NCBI GenBank assembly: GCA_900771035.1
Contig: CAAGML010000012.1
Location: 1-13,325 of the forward strand
Length of the DNA stretch: 13,325 bases
Source of the DNA: Bacteroidales bacterium
Lineage (GTDB): Bacteria; Bacteroidota; Bacteroidia; Bacteroidales; Paludibacteraceae
Reading direction: 5' to 3'
Both the position numbers and the translations under genes were made by a program. The notes under the pieces were generated by a model. It was not told the origin of the DNA, made no database searches, and saw only the letters and a program-made list of their open reading frames with translations. Below are positions 1 to 8,587 of the stretch, piece by piece; position 1 is the first letter of the stretch; each line of letters begins with the position of its first letter.

Positions 1-498
1 CGTGAGGGAAATGCTATTGGTGGTCTTGCTGTTGGCGAACCTACCGAGGTTATGTACGAGATGATAGAGGTTGTCAACGATATTCTCCCGAAGGGTAAGC
101 CACGTTATCTTATGGGAGTTGGTACACCCCAGAACATTCTTGAAGCTATCGAGCGTGGCGTTGACATGTTCGACTGCGTAATGCCTTCACGCAACGGCCG
201 TAATGGTCAACTTTTTACCTACGATGGCACACTCAACATGCGCAACGCAGGTTGGGCAAAGGATTTCTCGCCTATTGACCCCACAAGTGACTGCTGGGTT
301 GACCGCTATTACACCAAGGCATATATGCACCATCTGATTGACGCCGAGGAACTTCTCGGCCTTCAGATAGCCTCAATACATAACCTTGCTTTCTACCTCC
401 GCCTTGTCCGTGACGCACGTGCGCACATCATTGCAGGCGATTTCTCCACATGGAAAGCCACTGTCATAGACAATCTTGCGCGCCGTGTAAAACCATGA
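1..498 (+). CDS. tgt: Queuine/preQ1 tRNA-ribosyltransferase (Tgt), C-terminal part
   Basis: Tgt exchanges guanine 34 of tRNAs with GUN anticodons for the queuosine precursor preQ1 or for queuine in the cytoplasm. The reading frame is already open at base 1, so the N-terminal half lies outside the window; 165 residues remain. Seen here: GGLAVGEP (bases 19-42), the base-recognition loop of the family, and MFDCVMPSRNGRNG (about 166-207), whose FDC aspartate corresponds to the catalytic nucleophile. The C-terminal zinc motif, normally CxCxxC plus a histidine, reads SDCWVD: two of three cysteines are replaced, while the HH and SIHNLAFYL segments remain. From memory, Bacteroides Tgt proteins also lack these cysteines, so this may be lineage-typical and not damage. 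The stop codon overlaps the ATG of the downstream permease (ATGA), implying translational coupling. Identity is very secure; the substrate (preQ1 or salvaged queuine) cannot be read from this fragment. Confidence 0.97.
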   Translation, partial: REGNAIGGLAVGEPTEVMYEMIEVVNDILPKGKPRYLMGVGTPQNILEAIERGVDMFDCVMPSRNGRNGQLFTYDGTLNMRNAGWAKDFSPIDPTSDCWVDRYYTKAYMHHLIDAEELLGLQIASIHNLAFYLRLVRDARAHIIAGDFSTWKATVIDNLARRVKP

Positions 499-1796
499 AC
501 CGTAAAATCATAAATATAGCAACAAGACTTCGCAACATCTCCATGAAATGCTGCCGCACTGTTGTGTCATTCATCACCACGTTAATCCACTACGACTACA
601 AAAGTCTCTGGCAACGCATAATCCGCTACGATTACAAAGGTCTCTGGCAACGCATAATCCATTATGACTATAAATCCATTTGGCCACGGTTCAAAGAGTA
701 TTATTACCAAAACCGTCCATTGAACACTCTGGATCGCTACATCCTCAGAAAATTCATCGGCACATTCGCACTGTCAATCGTCCTTATAATAGCAATCTGT
801 ATCGTCGTTGATGTCTCCGAGAAACTTGACTCCTTCTACGAGTCTCATGCCCCTCTCGACAAAATCATATTCCAGTATTACCTGAACTTCATTCCGTATT
901 TCGTGAATATGTTCGCACCGTTGTTTGTCTTCATTGCCGTGATTTTCTTCACCTCAAAGATGGCATACAACTCCGAAATTACTGCAATACTTGCCGGCGG
1001 TGTCAGTTTCAAGCGCATGATGAAACCGTATATGGTAGGTGCTTTTATTATCACCATTCTATGCCTTGTCCTCAGCGGCTATGTGATTCCCAAGGCAAAC
1101 AAGATACGACTTGACTTTGAAGATGCCTATTACTCGTCATTCAAAAACGAGATTGCCGCCAACATCCAAATGGAGATTGTTCCTGGCGAAATTCTATACA
1201 TTGAACGTTTTGAACACAGTCAGAACCGTGGTTATCATTGTTTCCTTCAGAAATTTGATGGCAAGAAACTCATAAGTTACACCACTGCGCAGACCATCGA
1301 GTGGTCTCCCTCTGACAGCGTATGGCATCTCGGTCAGTGGATGACACGAAGTTTTGACGGTGTGTTTGAGAATGTCACAGGCGGTGACGGTCTTGACACT
1401 ATGATAGACGTCGTTCCGATGGAGTTTTTCATCAACGAGGAGTATGCACCGCAGATGACCAACTACGAACTCCGACATTACATTGAACGCCAGCATGAAC
1501 GCGGCATGGGCAACACACAGCCGTTTGAGGTCGAGTATCACAAACGCTTCTCCACCCCTATCTGCATCATAATTCTCACTCTCATGGGTGTCTCTCTGTC
1601 GTCCAAGAAAGTCAAAGGCGGAATGGGTCTCCAGATAGGTGTCGGCATTGCCCTCTCAGCTATTTACGTACTCTTTCTTGAGATAACAGCCATTTTCGCC
1701 ATTCAGGGCAACACTCCTGTGATGCTTGCCACATGGATACCTAACATCATTTTCTCCGTTATTGCTGCCTTACTCTACAGCAACACCCCTAAGTGA
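495..1796 (+). CDS. LptF/LptG (YjgP/YjgQ) family permease with N-terminal repeat extension
   Basis: This is an inner-membrane permease subunit of the LptBFG ABC exporter that moves lipopolysaccharide out of the inner membrane. With the ATG at 495 it has 433 residues. The family-like part begins near residue 79 (LDRYILRKFIGTF). Predicted membrane spans lie at about 87-105, 134-152, 179-197, 352-368, 379-400 and 410-428; the 200-345 stretch between the third and fourth spans is the periplasmic beta-jellyroll domain. The motif TSKMAYNSEITAILAGGVSF is typical of the family. The first 78 residues are an extra basic, aromatic segment with three copies of a 12-residue unit. ATG 495 is chosen because it overlaps the tgt stop as ATGA. 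An upstream ATG at 450 lies inside tgt and is unlikely. A TTG at 720 would give a protein of ordinary family length and is the main alternative. I cannot separate LptF from LptG by eye. Confidence 0.93.
   Translation: MNRKIINIATRLRNISMKCCRTVVSFITTLIHYDYKSLWQRIIRYDYKGLWQRIIHYDYKSIWPRFKEYYYQNRPLNTLDRYILRKFIGTFALSIVLIIAICIVVDVSEKLDSFYESHAPLDKIIFQYYLNFIPYFVNMFAPLFVFIAVIFFTSKMAYNSEITAILAGGVSFKRMMKPYMVGAFIITILCLVLSGYVIPKANKIRLDFEDAYYSSFKNEIAANIQMEIVPGEILYIERFEHSQNRGYHCFLQKFDGKKLISYTTAQTIEWSPSDSVWHLGQWMTRSFDGVFENVTGGDGLDTMIDVVPMEFFINEEYAPQMTNYELRHYIERQHERGMGNTQPFEVEYHKRFSTPICIIILTLMGVSLSSKKVKGGMGLQIGVGIALSAIYVLFLEITAIFAIQGNTPVMLATWIPNIIFSVIAALLYSNTPK
585..692 (+). repeat. Three tandem 36-bp units encoding a 12-residue aromatic/basic motif
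   Basis: Units at 585-620, 621-656 and 657-692 encode IHYDYKSLWQRI, IRYDYKGLWQRI and IHYDYKSIWPRF. Units 1 and 2 are almost identical in DNA. Unit 3 differs from unit 1 at several silent positions (His CAC/CAT, Tyr TAC/TAT twice, Arg CGC/CGG, Ser AGT/TCC) while keeping the protein pattern. That favours translation and selection at the protein level. A related segment (FKEYYYQ) follows directly. Confidence 0.9.
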
Positions 1797-1859
1797 CAGT
1801 TACAAAGTGATGTCAAAACCAACATAAGACGCTTTTGCCAGTATTGTCAGACTATTTTA

Positions 1860-4800
1860 ATGAACAGAATCCTCGACATAGTTTCAAAGAGCCGTCAAAC
1901 CACCGACACTCTGAAATGGCTGAAACAGAAGTCTCTCACTCTTCGCTACGAAGGTCTCTTTGCCTCCGAACGTGCCCTCATTCTCGCCTCATTGATAAGG
2001 AAATCAAAACTGAAGCTCATTGCCGTCATGGACGATGCCGACACGGCTTCATACTTATATAACGACCTTGCGACACTCCTTGACAACCGTCACCTCGCCG
2101 TCCTACCTTCAGCCTACAGGAAATCGCCAAAGCACGGTGAAACAGATATAGCCGCACAGATTTTGCGCACTGATGCCCTCAACATCATTTCTTCCTCTGA
2201 CAGCTATATTGTTGTCACCTCCCCTGCCGGCATCGCAGAGCTTGTCACCACCAAGCAGACACTTAACTCGTCACGCATTCTCCTACGTCCCGGCGATGTC
2301 GTTGAACCAGACGACATAGTATCACGTCTCGAAGGTTACAATTTCGAGGAAGTGGAATTTGTATATCAACCCGGACAGTATTCCGTCCGTGGCAGCATTC
2401 TCGACATTTTCTCTTATACCAATGAGCGTCCGTACAGAATAGACTTCTTCGGCAACGAGATAGAGTCAATCCGCACATTTGACATAGAGAAACAACTCTC
2501 GCTCGACCATCAGGAACGTGCGGACATCCTTCCCGACACTCAATCGACAATTGAGCAGACCAACCTCATATCCATACTGAACTTCATCGACCAAGACACC
2601 GTAATTCTCTATTCAGATTTCGACCATACCCTCACGTCACTCGGCAATATATACGAAGATGCCTTGGAAGGCAAACGCCCTACTCTCAAGCCTGAACGTT
2701 TCTTCGATGACGCCATACTCCACAAAACCATTCTCCTTCACCGCAGCAACCGTCTCGGCGAACCTTCATCCACCATATCGTTCAACATATCACCCCAGCC
2801 TCTTTTCCACAAAGATTTTGACATGGTGGCAGACACCCTCAAAAACCTTCAGGCTGACGGCTACACTATATATATATGTTCCGATTCTGTAAAACAGACT
2901 GACCGTATTGCCGCCATTTTCCACGACCGTGGCGACAACATTTCCTTCACGCCAATAACCCGCACTCTGCACGAAGGCTTCACAGACAATGATGCACGAA
3001 TAGCCTGTTTCACAGACCATCAGATTTTCGACCGTTTCCACCGCTTCTCATTACGCAGCGACATTGCGAAAGCCGGTCGTGCCGCAATGACGCTGAAAGA
3101 GATTAACGAGCTGCAACGTGGCGACTTCGTTGTCCACTCCGACCATGGCATTGGACGTTTCGAGGGACTCTGTGTAATAGAGGATAACGGACACAACCGT
3201 GAGGTCATCAAACTCTCATACCGTGACAACGATACAGTCTATGTCTCGATACACAACCTTCACAAGGTCTCTAAATACAAAAGCAAAGACGGCGAACCTC
3301 CGCAAATAAGCAAACTTGGTTCTGGTGCCTGGGACCGTCTCAAGGAACGCACAAAGTCAAAAATAAAGGATATAGCCCGCGACCTCATACGTCTTTATGC
3401 CGCTCGTGGCGAAGAGAAAGGATTCCAATTCAGCCCTGACGACTATATGCAGCACGAGCTTGAGGCTTCTTTCCTTTACGAAGACACCCCAGACCAGGCA
3501 AAAGCCACGTCAGACATAAAAAAGGATATGGAGTCAGCCAAACCTATGGACCGCCTGATTTGCGGTGACGTGGGTTTCGGCAAGACGGAACTTGCAATAC
3601 GTGCCGCTTTCAAGGCCGTACTTTCGGGCAAACAGGTGGCACTCCTTGTTCCGACAACAGTACTCGCTTTCCAGCATTTCAACACCTTCACCGAACGGCT
3701 TCGCAAATTCCCAGTACGCATAGAATACCTGTCGCGTGCCAAGAAAACCGCCGAGGTGAAGAAGATTAAGACAATGCTTGAAGAGGGCAAAATAGACATA
3801 CTCATCGGCACGCACAAAATAGTAGGCAAGGATATAAAGTTCAAAGACCTTGGTCTTCTAATCATCGACGAGGAACAGAAATTCGGTGTCTCGGTCAAGG
3901 AGAAACTCAAGCAGATGCGTGTCAATGTGGATACTCTCACTCTGACTGCCACCCCAATTCCCCGCACTCTTCAGTTCTCGCTCATGGGAGCACGTGACCT
4001 CTCTGTGCTCAGCACCCCGCCTCCTAACCGCTACCCTGTCATGACCGAGGTCTCGACATGGGATCCCATTCTTATCGCTGACGCTATCAACACTGAACTG
4101 AACCGCAACGGACAGGTCTTCGTCATCAACAACCGCATCAACAACATAGACATCATTGCTCAGAAAATCCGCAAACTCGTGCCGTCAGCACGCATAGCCA
4201 TTGCTCACGGTCAGATGCCTACTGATGAGCTCGAACAGACTCTCCTTGATTTCATGGAGTATGACTACGATGTACTGATTGCGACCTCCGTCATCGAGTC
4301 AGGAATTGACATTCCGAATGTCAACACAATGATAGTCAACAACGCACACATGTTCGGACTCTCTGACCTTCATCAGCTTCGCGGACGTGTGGGGCGTTCA
4401 AACCGCAAGGCATACTGCTACCTCATAGCACCGGATTTCGATTTTCTCACACCTGATGCACGCGCACGTCTCAAAGCCATCGAGACATTCTCCGACCTTG
4501 GCTCAGGTTTCTCAATAGCCATGCAGGACCTCGACATACGTGGTGCCGGCAATATTCTCGGTGCAGAGCAGAGCGGTTTCATCACCGACCTCGGCTATGA
4601 GACCTACCAGCAGATACTCTCAGAGGCTCTTATAGAACTACACACAGAATGTGGCAATTCAATACCTGCGCTCAGTTCTCCTCTCATCAACCATGAGTGC
4701 AACATAGAGACAGACCTCGAAATCATGCTTCCTTCATACTACGTATCCTCACAGACCGAACGTGTGGTGCTATATCGTGAACTTGACTCGATACAGACAG

Positions 4801-5132
4801 AGGAAGCACTCGCAATCTTCAAGGAGCGACTCGTTGACCGTTTCGGTGACATTCCCGAGTCAGTTGAATCACTCTTCGACATGGTGCGTCTCCGTTGGCG
4901 TGCCTCTGCTCTCAAATTCGACAAACTCATTCTCAGAAACGGTCGTATGTTCTGCCATCTTCCTGAGCAAGGAAGCAATTGGTATAATAGCGACACCTTC
5001 ACCCGCATTCTCGAATGGTCAAAGGAAAAAACGCACCGCGCACGCATTGAGTCTAAAAACAACAAAGGCATCCTCATTATCGAGAATGCCCATTCGACAG
5101 CCGAAGCATTATCTATTCTGAATCACTTCTGA
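1860..5132 (+). CDS. mfd: Transcription-repair coupling factor Mfd
   Basis: Mfd is a cytoplasmic DNA translocase that pushes RNA polymerase stalled at a lesion off the template and recruits UvrA for nucleotide excision repair. The 1090 residues approach the usual family length of about 1100-1150. In order: a UvrB-like N-terminal module, with YQPGQYSVRGSILDIF near 169-184; the RNA-polymerase interaction domain near 420-480 (GDFVVHSDHGIGRFEGL); and the RecG-like translocase with Walker A GDVGFGKT (569-576), Walker B DEEQ (670-673), TATPIPRT (696-703) and GRVGRS (842-847). The translocation motif region is IRGAGNILGAEQSG (893-906), followed by the C-terminal D7 domain. Every key motif is intact. 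The ATG at 1860 gives the normal family start. The 63-bp gap after the permease shows no clear promoter, so readthrough from tgt and the permease is plausible. The 3' end overlaps the convergent leucine-rich-repeat gene by 10 bp. Confidence 0.98.
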   Translation: MNRILDIVSKSRQTTDTLKWLKQKSLTLRYEGLFASERALILASLIRKSKLKLIAVMDDADTASYLYNDLATLLDNRHLAVLPSAYRKSPKHGETDIAAQILRTDALNIISSSDSYIVVTSPAGIAELVTTKQTLNSSRILLRPGDVVEPDDIVSRLEGYNFEEVEFVYQPGQYSVRGSILDIFSYTNERPYRIDFFGNEIESIRTFDIEKQLSLDHQERADILPDTQSTIEQTNLISILNFIDQDTVILYSDFDHTLTSLGNIYEDALEGKRPTLKPERFFDDAILHKTILLHRSNRLGEPSSTISFNISPQPLFHKDFDMVADTLKNLQADGYTIYICSDSVKQTDRIAAIFHDRGDNISFTPITRTLHEGFTDNDARIACFTDHQIFDRFHRFSLRSDIAKAGRAAMTLKEINELQRGDFVVHSDHGIGRFEGLCVIEDNGHNREVIKLSYRDNDTVYVSIHNLHKVSKYKSKDGEPPQISKLGSGAWDRLKERTKSKIKDIARDLIRLYAARGEEKGFQFSPDDYMQHELEASFLYEDTPDQAKATSDIKKDMESAKPMDRLICGDVGFGKTELAIRAAFKAVLSGKQVALLVPTTVLAFQHFNTFTERLRKFPVRIEYLSRAKKTAEVKKIKTMLEEGKIDILIGTHKIVGKDIKFKDLGLLIIDEEQKFGVSVKEKLKQMRVNVDTLTLTATPIPRTLQFSLMGARDLSVLSTPPPNRYPVMTEVSTWDPILIADAINTELNRNGQVFVINNRINNIDIIAQKIRKLVPSARIAIAHGQMPTDELEQTLLDFMEYDYDVLIATSVIESGIDIPNVNTMIVNNAHMFGLSDLHQLRGRVGRSNRKAYCYLIAPDFDFLTPDARARLKAIETFSDLGSGFSIAMQDLDIRGAGNILGAEQSGFITDLGYETYQQILSEALIELHTECGNSIPALSSPLINHECNIETDLEIMLPSYYVSSQTERVVLYRELDSIQTEEALAIFKERLVDRFGDIPESVESLFDMVRLRWRASALKFDKLILRNGRMFCHLPEQGSNWYNSDTFTRILEWSKEKTHRARIESKNNKGILIIENAHSTAEALSILNHF

Positions 5133-5755
5133 CTTCTCTGTTCCACAATTACATTCCACAGTCTCTGAGGCAACATCTTTTGCACCCTCTCTTTCGAGCC
5201 TACAGGAACAGATATCTTTGTGATTTTCCTGCAATCGTCAAAAACCTTAGAATCAAATCTCACGAAATTCTCAAGGCTTGGTATCGTAACCACAGACAGA
5301 TTAGAACATCCTTTGAATATTTCCTTCCATATATACTTTATCCGTCTTGGCATCTTGATACTTTCAAGATTACTGCAACTTGCAAACGCATGTTGTCCCA
5401 AATGCTCAATACCGTCAGGCAACGACAGGCTCTTCAGCCCTGTACATGCGAAGAAAGCCGATACTCCGATATGCTTAACGCTATTAGGAATTGTCACGCT
5501 TGACACACCTGAACATTTGAAAAACGCCGCATCACCGATTTGAGTAACCTTATAGGTAGTCCCATTATGAGTGACTTTCTCAGGAATGACTATATTACCA
5601 GTGTAAGATCCAGCCATCTCGTCGGCAAAGGTAACCTCTACCGAAATTCCGTCCCTTAGAATGTTATAATAAAATCCATTCTGCTGAAAATCAAACGCTT
5701 TCGCTGTCATACAACATAACAGCAACATAACACATATTAGTCCTTTTGCTTTCAT
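5123..5755 (-). CDS. Secreted BspA-type leucine-rich-repeat protein
   Basis: This 210-residue protein begins with a clear Sec signal peptide (residues 1-20: basic MKAK, hydrophobic LICVMLLLCCM, likely cut after AKA). The first mature segment (FDFQQNGFYYNIL, then GNIVIPEKVTHNGTTYKVTQIG at about 53-74) is the usual lead-in of Bacteroidales BspA-like proteins. Four or so LRR_5-type repeats of about 23 residues follow, from about 72 to 165 (IGDAAFFKCSGVSSVTIP; IGVSAFFACTGLKSLSLP; LGQHAFASCSNLESIKMP; a degenerate fourth). No transmembrane anchor, lipobox or C-terminal type IX sorting domain is visible, so it is probably periplasmic or simply secreted. It is short for the family, whose members can carry many more repeats. 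BspA relatives bind host or bacterial surface proteins, but no ligand can be inferred. It lies 139 bp downstream of panD on the same strand and has its own promoter-like element, so it is probably a separate unit. Confidence 0.88.
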   Translation of the reverse strand: MKAKGLICVMLLLCCMTAKAFDFQQNGFYYNILRDGISVEVTFADEMAGSYTGNIVIPEKVTHNGTTYKVTQIGDAAFFKCSGVSSVTIPNSVKHIGVSAFFACTGLKSLSLPDGIEHLGQHAFASCSNLESIKMPRRIKYIWKEIFKGCSNLSVVTIPSLENFVRFDSKVFDDCRKITKISVPVGSKERVQKMLPQRLWNVIVEQRSQK

Positions 5756-5801
5756 ATCAATAAAAATATTTGGTTTTACTTTTCCAATTGCTTTGTGACT
5801 G

Positions 5802-5809
5802 CAAAGTTA
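5802..5809 (-). promoter_or_regulatory. Bacteroidota-type -7 promoter element for the LRR gene
   Basis: On the minus strand this reads TAACTTTG, an exact match to the TAnnTTTG -7 element of the Bacteroidota housekeeping sigma factor. It is about 46 bp before the LRR start codon, leaving a leader of roughly 40 nt. A convincing -33 TTG at the ideal distance is missing; the nearest TTG is only 14 bases upstream. This is therefore a moderate call. Confidence 0.5.
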
Positions 5810-5894
5810 CGGAAAAAAATTCACAATCCAGTTATTAAATCACAAAAAAATTCACTTAGGCACAATTTTTTTTCTCGGACGACTCATCAAGCAA

Positions 5895-6245
5895 TCAAAT
5901 CAATTTGTTAGTCGCTGTATCTGGAAAAATCACATGAGGTTTGAACCGTTCAGCCTCAGACCTTTCCATCCATGTGTAAGCCATGATTATCACTACATCA
6001 CCCACATTGACCAGATGAGCCGCAGCTCCGTTCAGGCAGATTACGCCACTACCACGCTCGCCTGGTATGACGTAGGTCTCAAACCTTGCTCCGTTGTTAT
6101 TGTCAACGACCTGAACTTTCTCATTTGCGATTATATCCGCAGCATCCATCAAGTCCTGGTCAATGGTTATGCTGCCTATATAATCCAGATTAGACTCCGT
6201 GACATGAACACGGTGAATCTTGCTTTTCAAAAGATTTATATACAT
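5895..6245 (-). CDS. panD: Aspartate 1-decarboxylase proenzyme PanD
   Basis: PanD decarboxylates L-aspartate to beta-alanine, one half of pantothenate, in the cytoplasm. The proenzyme cuts itself between Gly24 and Ser25 and the serine becomes the catalytic pyruvoyl group; YIGSIT (22-27) holds this site. Arg54 and Tyr58, the substrate and processing residues of the E. coli enzyme, are present in [15 protein letters not shown], and LNGAAAHL (71-78) is the conserved later motif. At 116 residues it is close to the usual bacterial length of about 115-130. It starts 6 bp after the panC stop and is the last gene of the minus-strand operon. It probably depends on its own maturation only: no panM or panZ is seen nearby. 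Identity is very secure. Confidence 0.98.
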   Translation of the reverse strand: MYINLLKSKIHRVHVTESNLDYIGSITIDQDLMDAADIIANEKVQVVDNNNGARFETYVIPGERGSGVICLNGAAAHLVNVGDVVIIMAYTWMERSEAERFKPHVIFPDTATNKLI

Positions 6246-6251
6246 CTTCGC

Positions 6252-7103
6252 TTATTTCAATCTGATGTTGTCAATCAGTCGTACCTTACCACAATATACT
6301 GTGATGCAACCGACAATATAGTCAGTATCGTCCCATCTGCCGACACTCTTCAACGTTCTTCCGTCAACTATATCATAGTATTCAACCTCAAGACCATCAT
6401 GACGGTTGATGGCAGCTATGGTAGAATCGTGAAGTTCCTGAACACTGGTCTGTCCAACGAACTGGCAGCTCTCAGCCAGTACCGCATGGATGTTGGTGGC
6501 AAGTTTGCGCTGCTCCTCAGTCAGCAGGGCATTCCTGCTGGAAAGAGCCAGGCCGCTCTCTTCCCTTACGATAGGACAACCGATGATTTCAAGTTTGAAC
6601 TCCATGACATCCACCATTCTGCGTATGATGGCGAGTTGTTGGAAATCTTTCTCACCAAAGTAAGCCCTTGTCGGCTCGACAAGTCTGAACAGTTTGCTAA
6701 CCACTTGGACGACACCGTTGAAGTGTCCGGGACGGAATTTTCCCTCCATCACCTGATCTAAACCACCGAAGTCAAACTCAAAGCGGTTGTCCATCTCCTC
6801 TTTGGTGTAAAACTCCTCTGCAACTGGGGCAAAAACGAAATCCACACCAACCTCGGAGAGTTTACGGGCATCCTCCTCCACATTTCTCGGATATGTCTCC
6901 AGATCAGTCTTGTTGTTGAATTGTGTAGGATTGACAAAGACGGACACAACCGAAATGTCATTCTCCTTAACCGCACGGCGGGCCAAAGTCAGATGTCCAT
7001 CGTGCAAAGCTCCCATAGTAGGAAGGAATCCCACACTTTTGTCTCCTCTTCTTGCTTCAGCCAAAACAGCCTGAAGCTCGGAAACTTTCTTGATAAGTTG
7101 CAT
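6252..7103 (-). CDS. panC: Pantothenate synthetase PanC
   Basis: PanC condenses pantoate with beta-alanine using ATP, through a pantoyl-adenylate, to make pantothenate, the precursor of coenzyme A. The 283 residues match the family's usual length. Visible motifs are [13 protein letters not shown] (26-38), which carries the HIGH-like ATP site (HDGH, 34-37); VNPTQF near 58-63; FGEKDFQQ near 149-156, contacting nucleotide and pantoate; and [12 protein letters not shown] (180-191), which includes the KMSKS-like loop. All catalytic segments look intact. It sits 6 bp after the floA stop and 6 bp before panD, so the two pantothenate genes are surely cotranscribed and their products act in series. 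panB, which supplies ketopantoate, is not in the window. Confidence 0.98.
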   Translation of the reverse strand: MQLIKKVSELQAVLAEARRGDKSVGFLPTMGALHDGHLTLARRAVKENDISVVSVFVNPTQFNNKTDLETYPRNVEEDARKLSEVGVDFVFAPVAEEFYTKEEMDNRFEFDFGGLDQVMEGKFRPGHFNGVVQVVSKLFRLVEPTRAYFGEKDFQQLAIIRRMVDVMEFKLEIIGCPIVREESGLALSSRNALLTEEQRKLATNIHAVLAESCQFVGQTSVQELHDSTIAAINRHDGLEVEYYDIVDGRTLKSVGRWDDTDYIVGCITVYCGKVRLIDNIRLK

Positions 7104-7109
7104 TTCTAA

Positions 7110-8084
7110 TTATTCTTTTTTAGGCTGTTGAGGGCCAGCAATAGACTGTCTCATATTAGTGTCAGCCTCTATGTTTTTCATTTTATAATAGTCCATTATG
7201 CCAAGGTTGCCGTTCCTGAATGCCTCAGCCATAGCCAATGGCACCTGTGCCTCAGCCTCGATAACTCTTGCTTTAGCCTCCTGAGCCTTGGCTTTCATCT
7301 CCTGTTCAAGAGCGATGGCCATTGCCCTGCGTTTCTCGGCACTTGCCTGTGCGATATTCTTGTCGGCATTTGCCTGATCCATCTGCAACTGAGCGCCAAT
7401 GTTTTTGCCGACGTCCACATCAGCGATGTCAATGGACAAAATCTCGAATGCCGTTCCGGCATCCAAACCCTTGGTCAACACAAGTTTTGAGATGGAATCC
7501 GGGTTCTCAAGCACGCTTTTGTGAGATTCGCTTGAACCTATGGAAGATACGATGCCCTCGCCAACACGAGCAAGCACAGTCTCCTCACCTGCGCCACCGA
7601 CCAGCTGTTTAATGTTTGCCCTGACTGTAACACGTGCTTTTGCCAGCAACTGGATACCATCTTTTGCGACAGATGAAACCACAGGAGTGTCGATGACTTT
7701 AGGGTTAACGCTCATCTGCACAGCCTCGAACACATCACGTCCCGCAAGGTCAATGCTCGTAGCGGTCTTGAACGAAAGATTTATGTCTGCTTTTGCAGCC
7801 GAAACCAGCGCATGGACAACCCTTACCACATGACCGCCTGCCAAATAGTGAGCCTCAAGTTCGTCACGCGAGATGGTGTTGATACCAGCCTTGTGTGCCT
7901 CAATCATAGCATTCACGATTATTGATGGCGGCACTTTACGGATACGCATCAGGAATAACTGTATAAGCGAAATTCTCACACCAGAAACCCTTGCAGACAA
8001 CCACAAAGAGAATGGCACGAAGTAAAAGAAGATACATAGGAACACGATGGCTACTATGATCAAAATCACGGTCAAAATTTCCAT
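7110..8084 (-). CDS. floA: Flotillin-like protein FloA
   Basis: FloA is a bacterial flotillin, a membrane scaffold that forms mobile foci and influences membrane fluidity and the assembly of membrane protein complexes. The 324 residues are close to the Bacillus protein's length of about 331. A hydrophobic hairpin at about 4-30 inserts in the inner leaflet. The SPFH core follows, with family-typical segments [18 protein letters not shown] (51-68), [20 protein letters not shown] (75-94), [12 protein letters not shown] (111-122) and [19 protein letters not shown] (213-231). Residues about 235-285 form the Ala/Glu-rich flotillin coiled coil, followed by [14 protein letters not shown] and a short polar tail ending PKKE. 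The NfeD-like gene ends 4 bp upstream, the usual partner arrangement. Fusion to the panCD genes downstream is less usual. Identity is very secure; the cellular role in Bacteroidota is not established. Confidence 0.96.
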   Translation of the reverse strand: MEILTVILIIVAIVFLCIFFYFVPFSLWLSARVSGVRISLIQLFLMRIRKVPPSIIVNAMIEAHKAGINTISRDELEAHYLAGGHVVRVVHALVSAAKADINLSFKTATSIDLAGRDVFEAVQMSVNPKVIDTPVVSSVAKDGIQLLAKARVTVRANIKQLVGGAGEETVLARVGEGIVSSIGSSESHKSVLENPDSISKLVLTKGLDAGTAFEILSIDIADVDVGKNIGAQLQMDQANADKNIAQASAEKRRAMAIALEQEMKAKAQEAKARVIEAEAQVPLAMAEAFRNGNLGIMDYYKMKNIEADTNMRQSIAGPQQPKKE

Positions 8085-8088
8085 AATA

Positions 8089-8559
8089 TTATTCTTTAAG
8101 TTTTACAATCAAATGGTTATCCTCAACACGAACTACAACGACCTCGGTTTTCTGGTCAATGAAACCATCCTCCGACTTAGCCTCGTATTCATGTGCGTCA
8201 ATCCTGACTTTACCCATAGGGGCAAGTCTCGACACAGCCACGCCGCACTCTCCAATCACGACTTTTTCGATGCCGTATAGGCTCTGCGTATCTTTCAGTT
8301 CAGCATTCAAAGCCATCTTGTCCAACGCTTTGCTTCGCACAAAAGCCCATATTCCCACACAAAGCACCACTACCCAAATGACAACCGTTATCAGTCCTGC
8401 GGTGATGCCGATGTTCACAAAAGCATACCATACCGCTACGCCTCCGAATACGACAGACATTATGCCGCATATAGAAATGCCAGGGAAGAGAAATATCTCC
8501 AATACAAGGAATACGACGCTTATCAGCACCAATACTCCGACAATAACTTCACTCATCAT
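8089..8559 (-). CDS. NfeD-family membrane protein, short form
   Basis: NfeD proteins are inner-membrane partners of SPFH/flotillin proteins. This is the short form: 156 residues with no ClpP-like protease domain in front. Hydrophobic segments at about 4-25, 28-48 and 50-75 would give three or four membrane spans. The C-terminal part, about 98-156, matches the soluble OB-fold domain ([20 protein letters not shown] at 103-122, then [14 protein letters not shown]). Two adjacent ATG codons at 8557-8559 and 8554-8556 are equally good starts. It lies 28 bp after the PD40 gene and 4 bp before floA, which supports a functional pair with FloA. Known NfeD-type partners are thought to help organise or position flotillins; this is family knowledge, not something visible here. 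Confidence 0.92.
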   Translation of the reverse strand: MMSEVIVGVLVLISVVFLVLEIFLFPGISICGIMSVVFGGVAVWYAFVNIGITAGLITVVIWVVVLCVGIWAFVRSKALDKMALNAELKDTQSLYGIEKVVIGECGVAVSRLAPMGKVRIDAHEYEAKSEDGFIDQKTEVVVVRVEDNHLIVKLKE

Positions 8560-8587
8560 AATCTCAAAGGTTTAGTCAATTTTCAGA

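Noticed and set aside
450..494. Upstream ATG at 450 for the Lpt permease
   Set aside because: It would overlap tgt by 49 bp with no supporting similarity; the ATGA overlap at 495 is a typical coupled start.
2866..2880. Short TATATATA run within mfd
   Set aside because: It is in frame within an intact coding sequence (Thr-Ile-Tyr-Ile) and too short to be a meaningful repeat or origin signal.
3476..3967. Open frame of 163 codons on the minus strand inside mfd
   Set aside because: It is antisense to the Walker A/DEEQ region of an intact Mfd, and its Ser/Arg-rich composition is typical of an antisense shadow.
5840..5894. Possible terminator after panD
   Set aside because: There are A/T tracts on both strands but I could not build a convincing GC stem next to a T-run, so no terminator is called.
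5934..6761. Open frame of 275 codons on the plus strand opposite panD and panC
   Set aside because: It lies wholly antisense to two clear enzyme genes, crosses their boundary and its translation matches no family; it is a shadow frame.
8560..8587. Possible internal promoter before the NfeD gene
   Set aside because: The best match, AACCTTTG, departs from TAnnTTTG at its first base, and no TTG lies at the right distance; cotranscription explains the gene.
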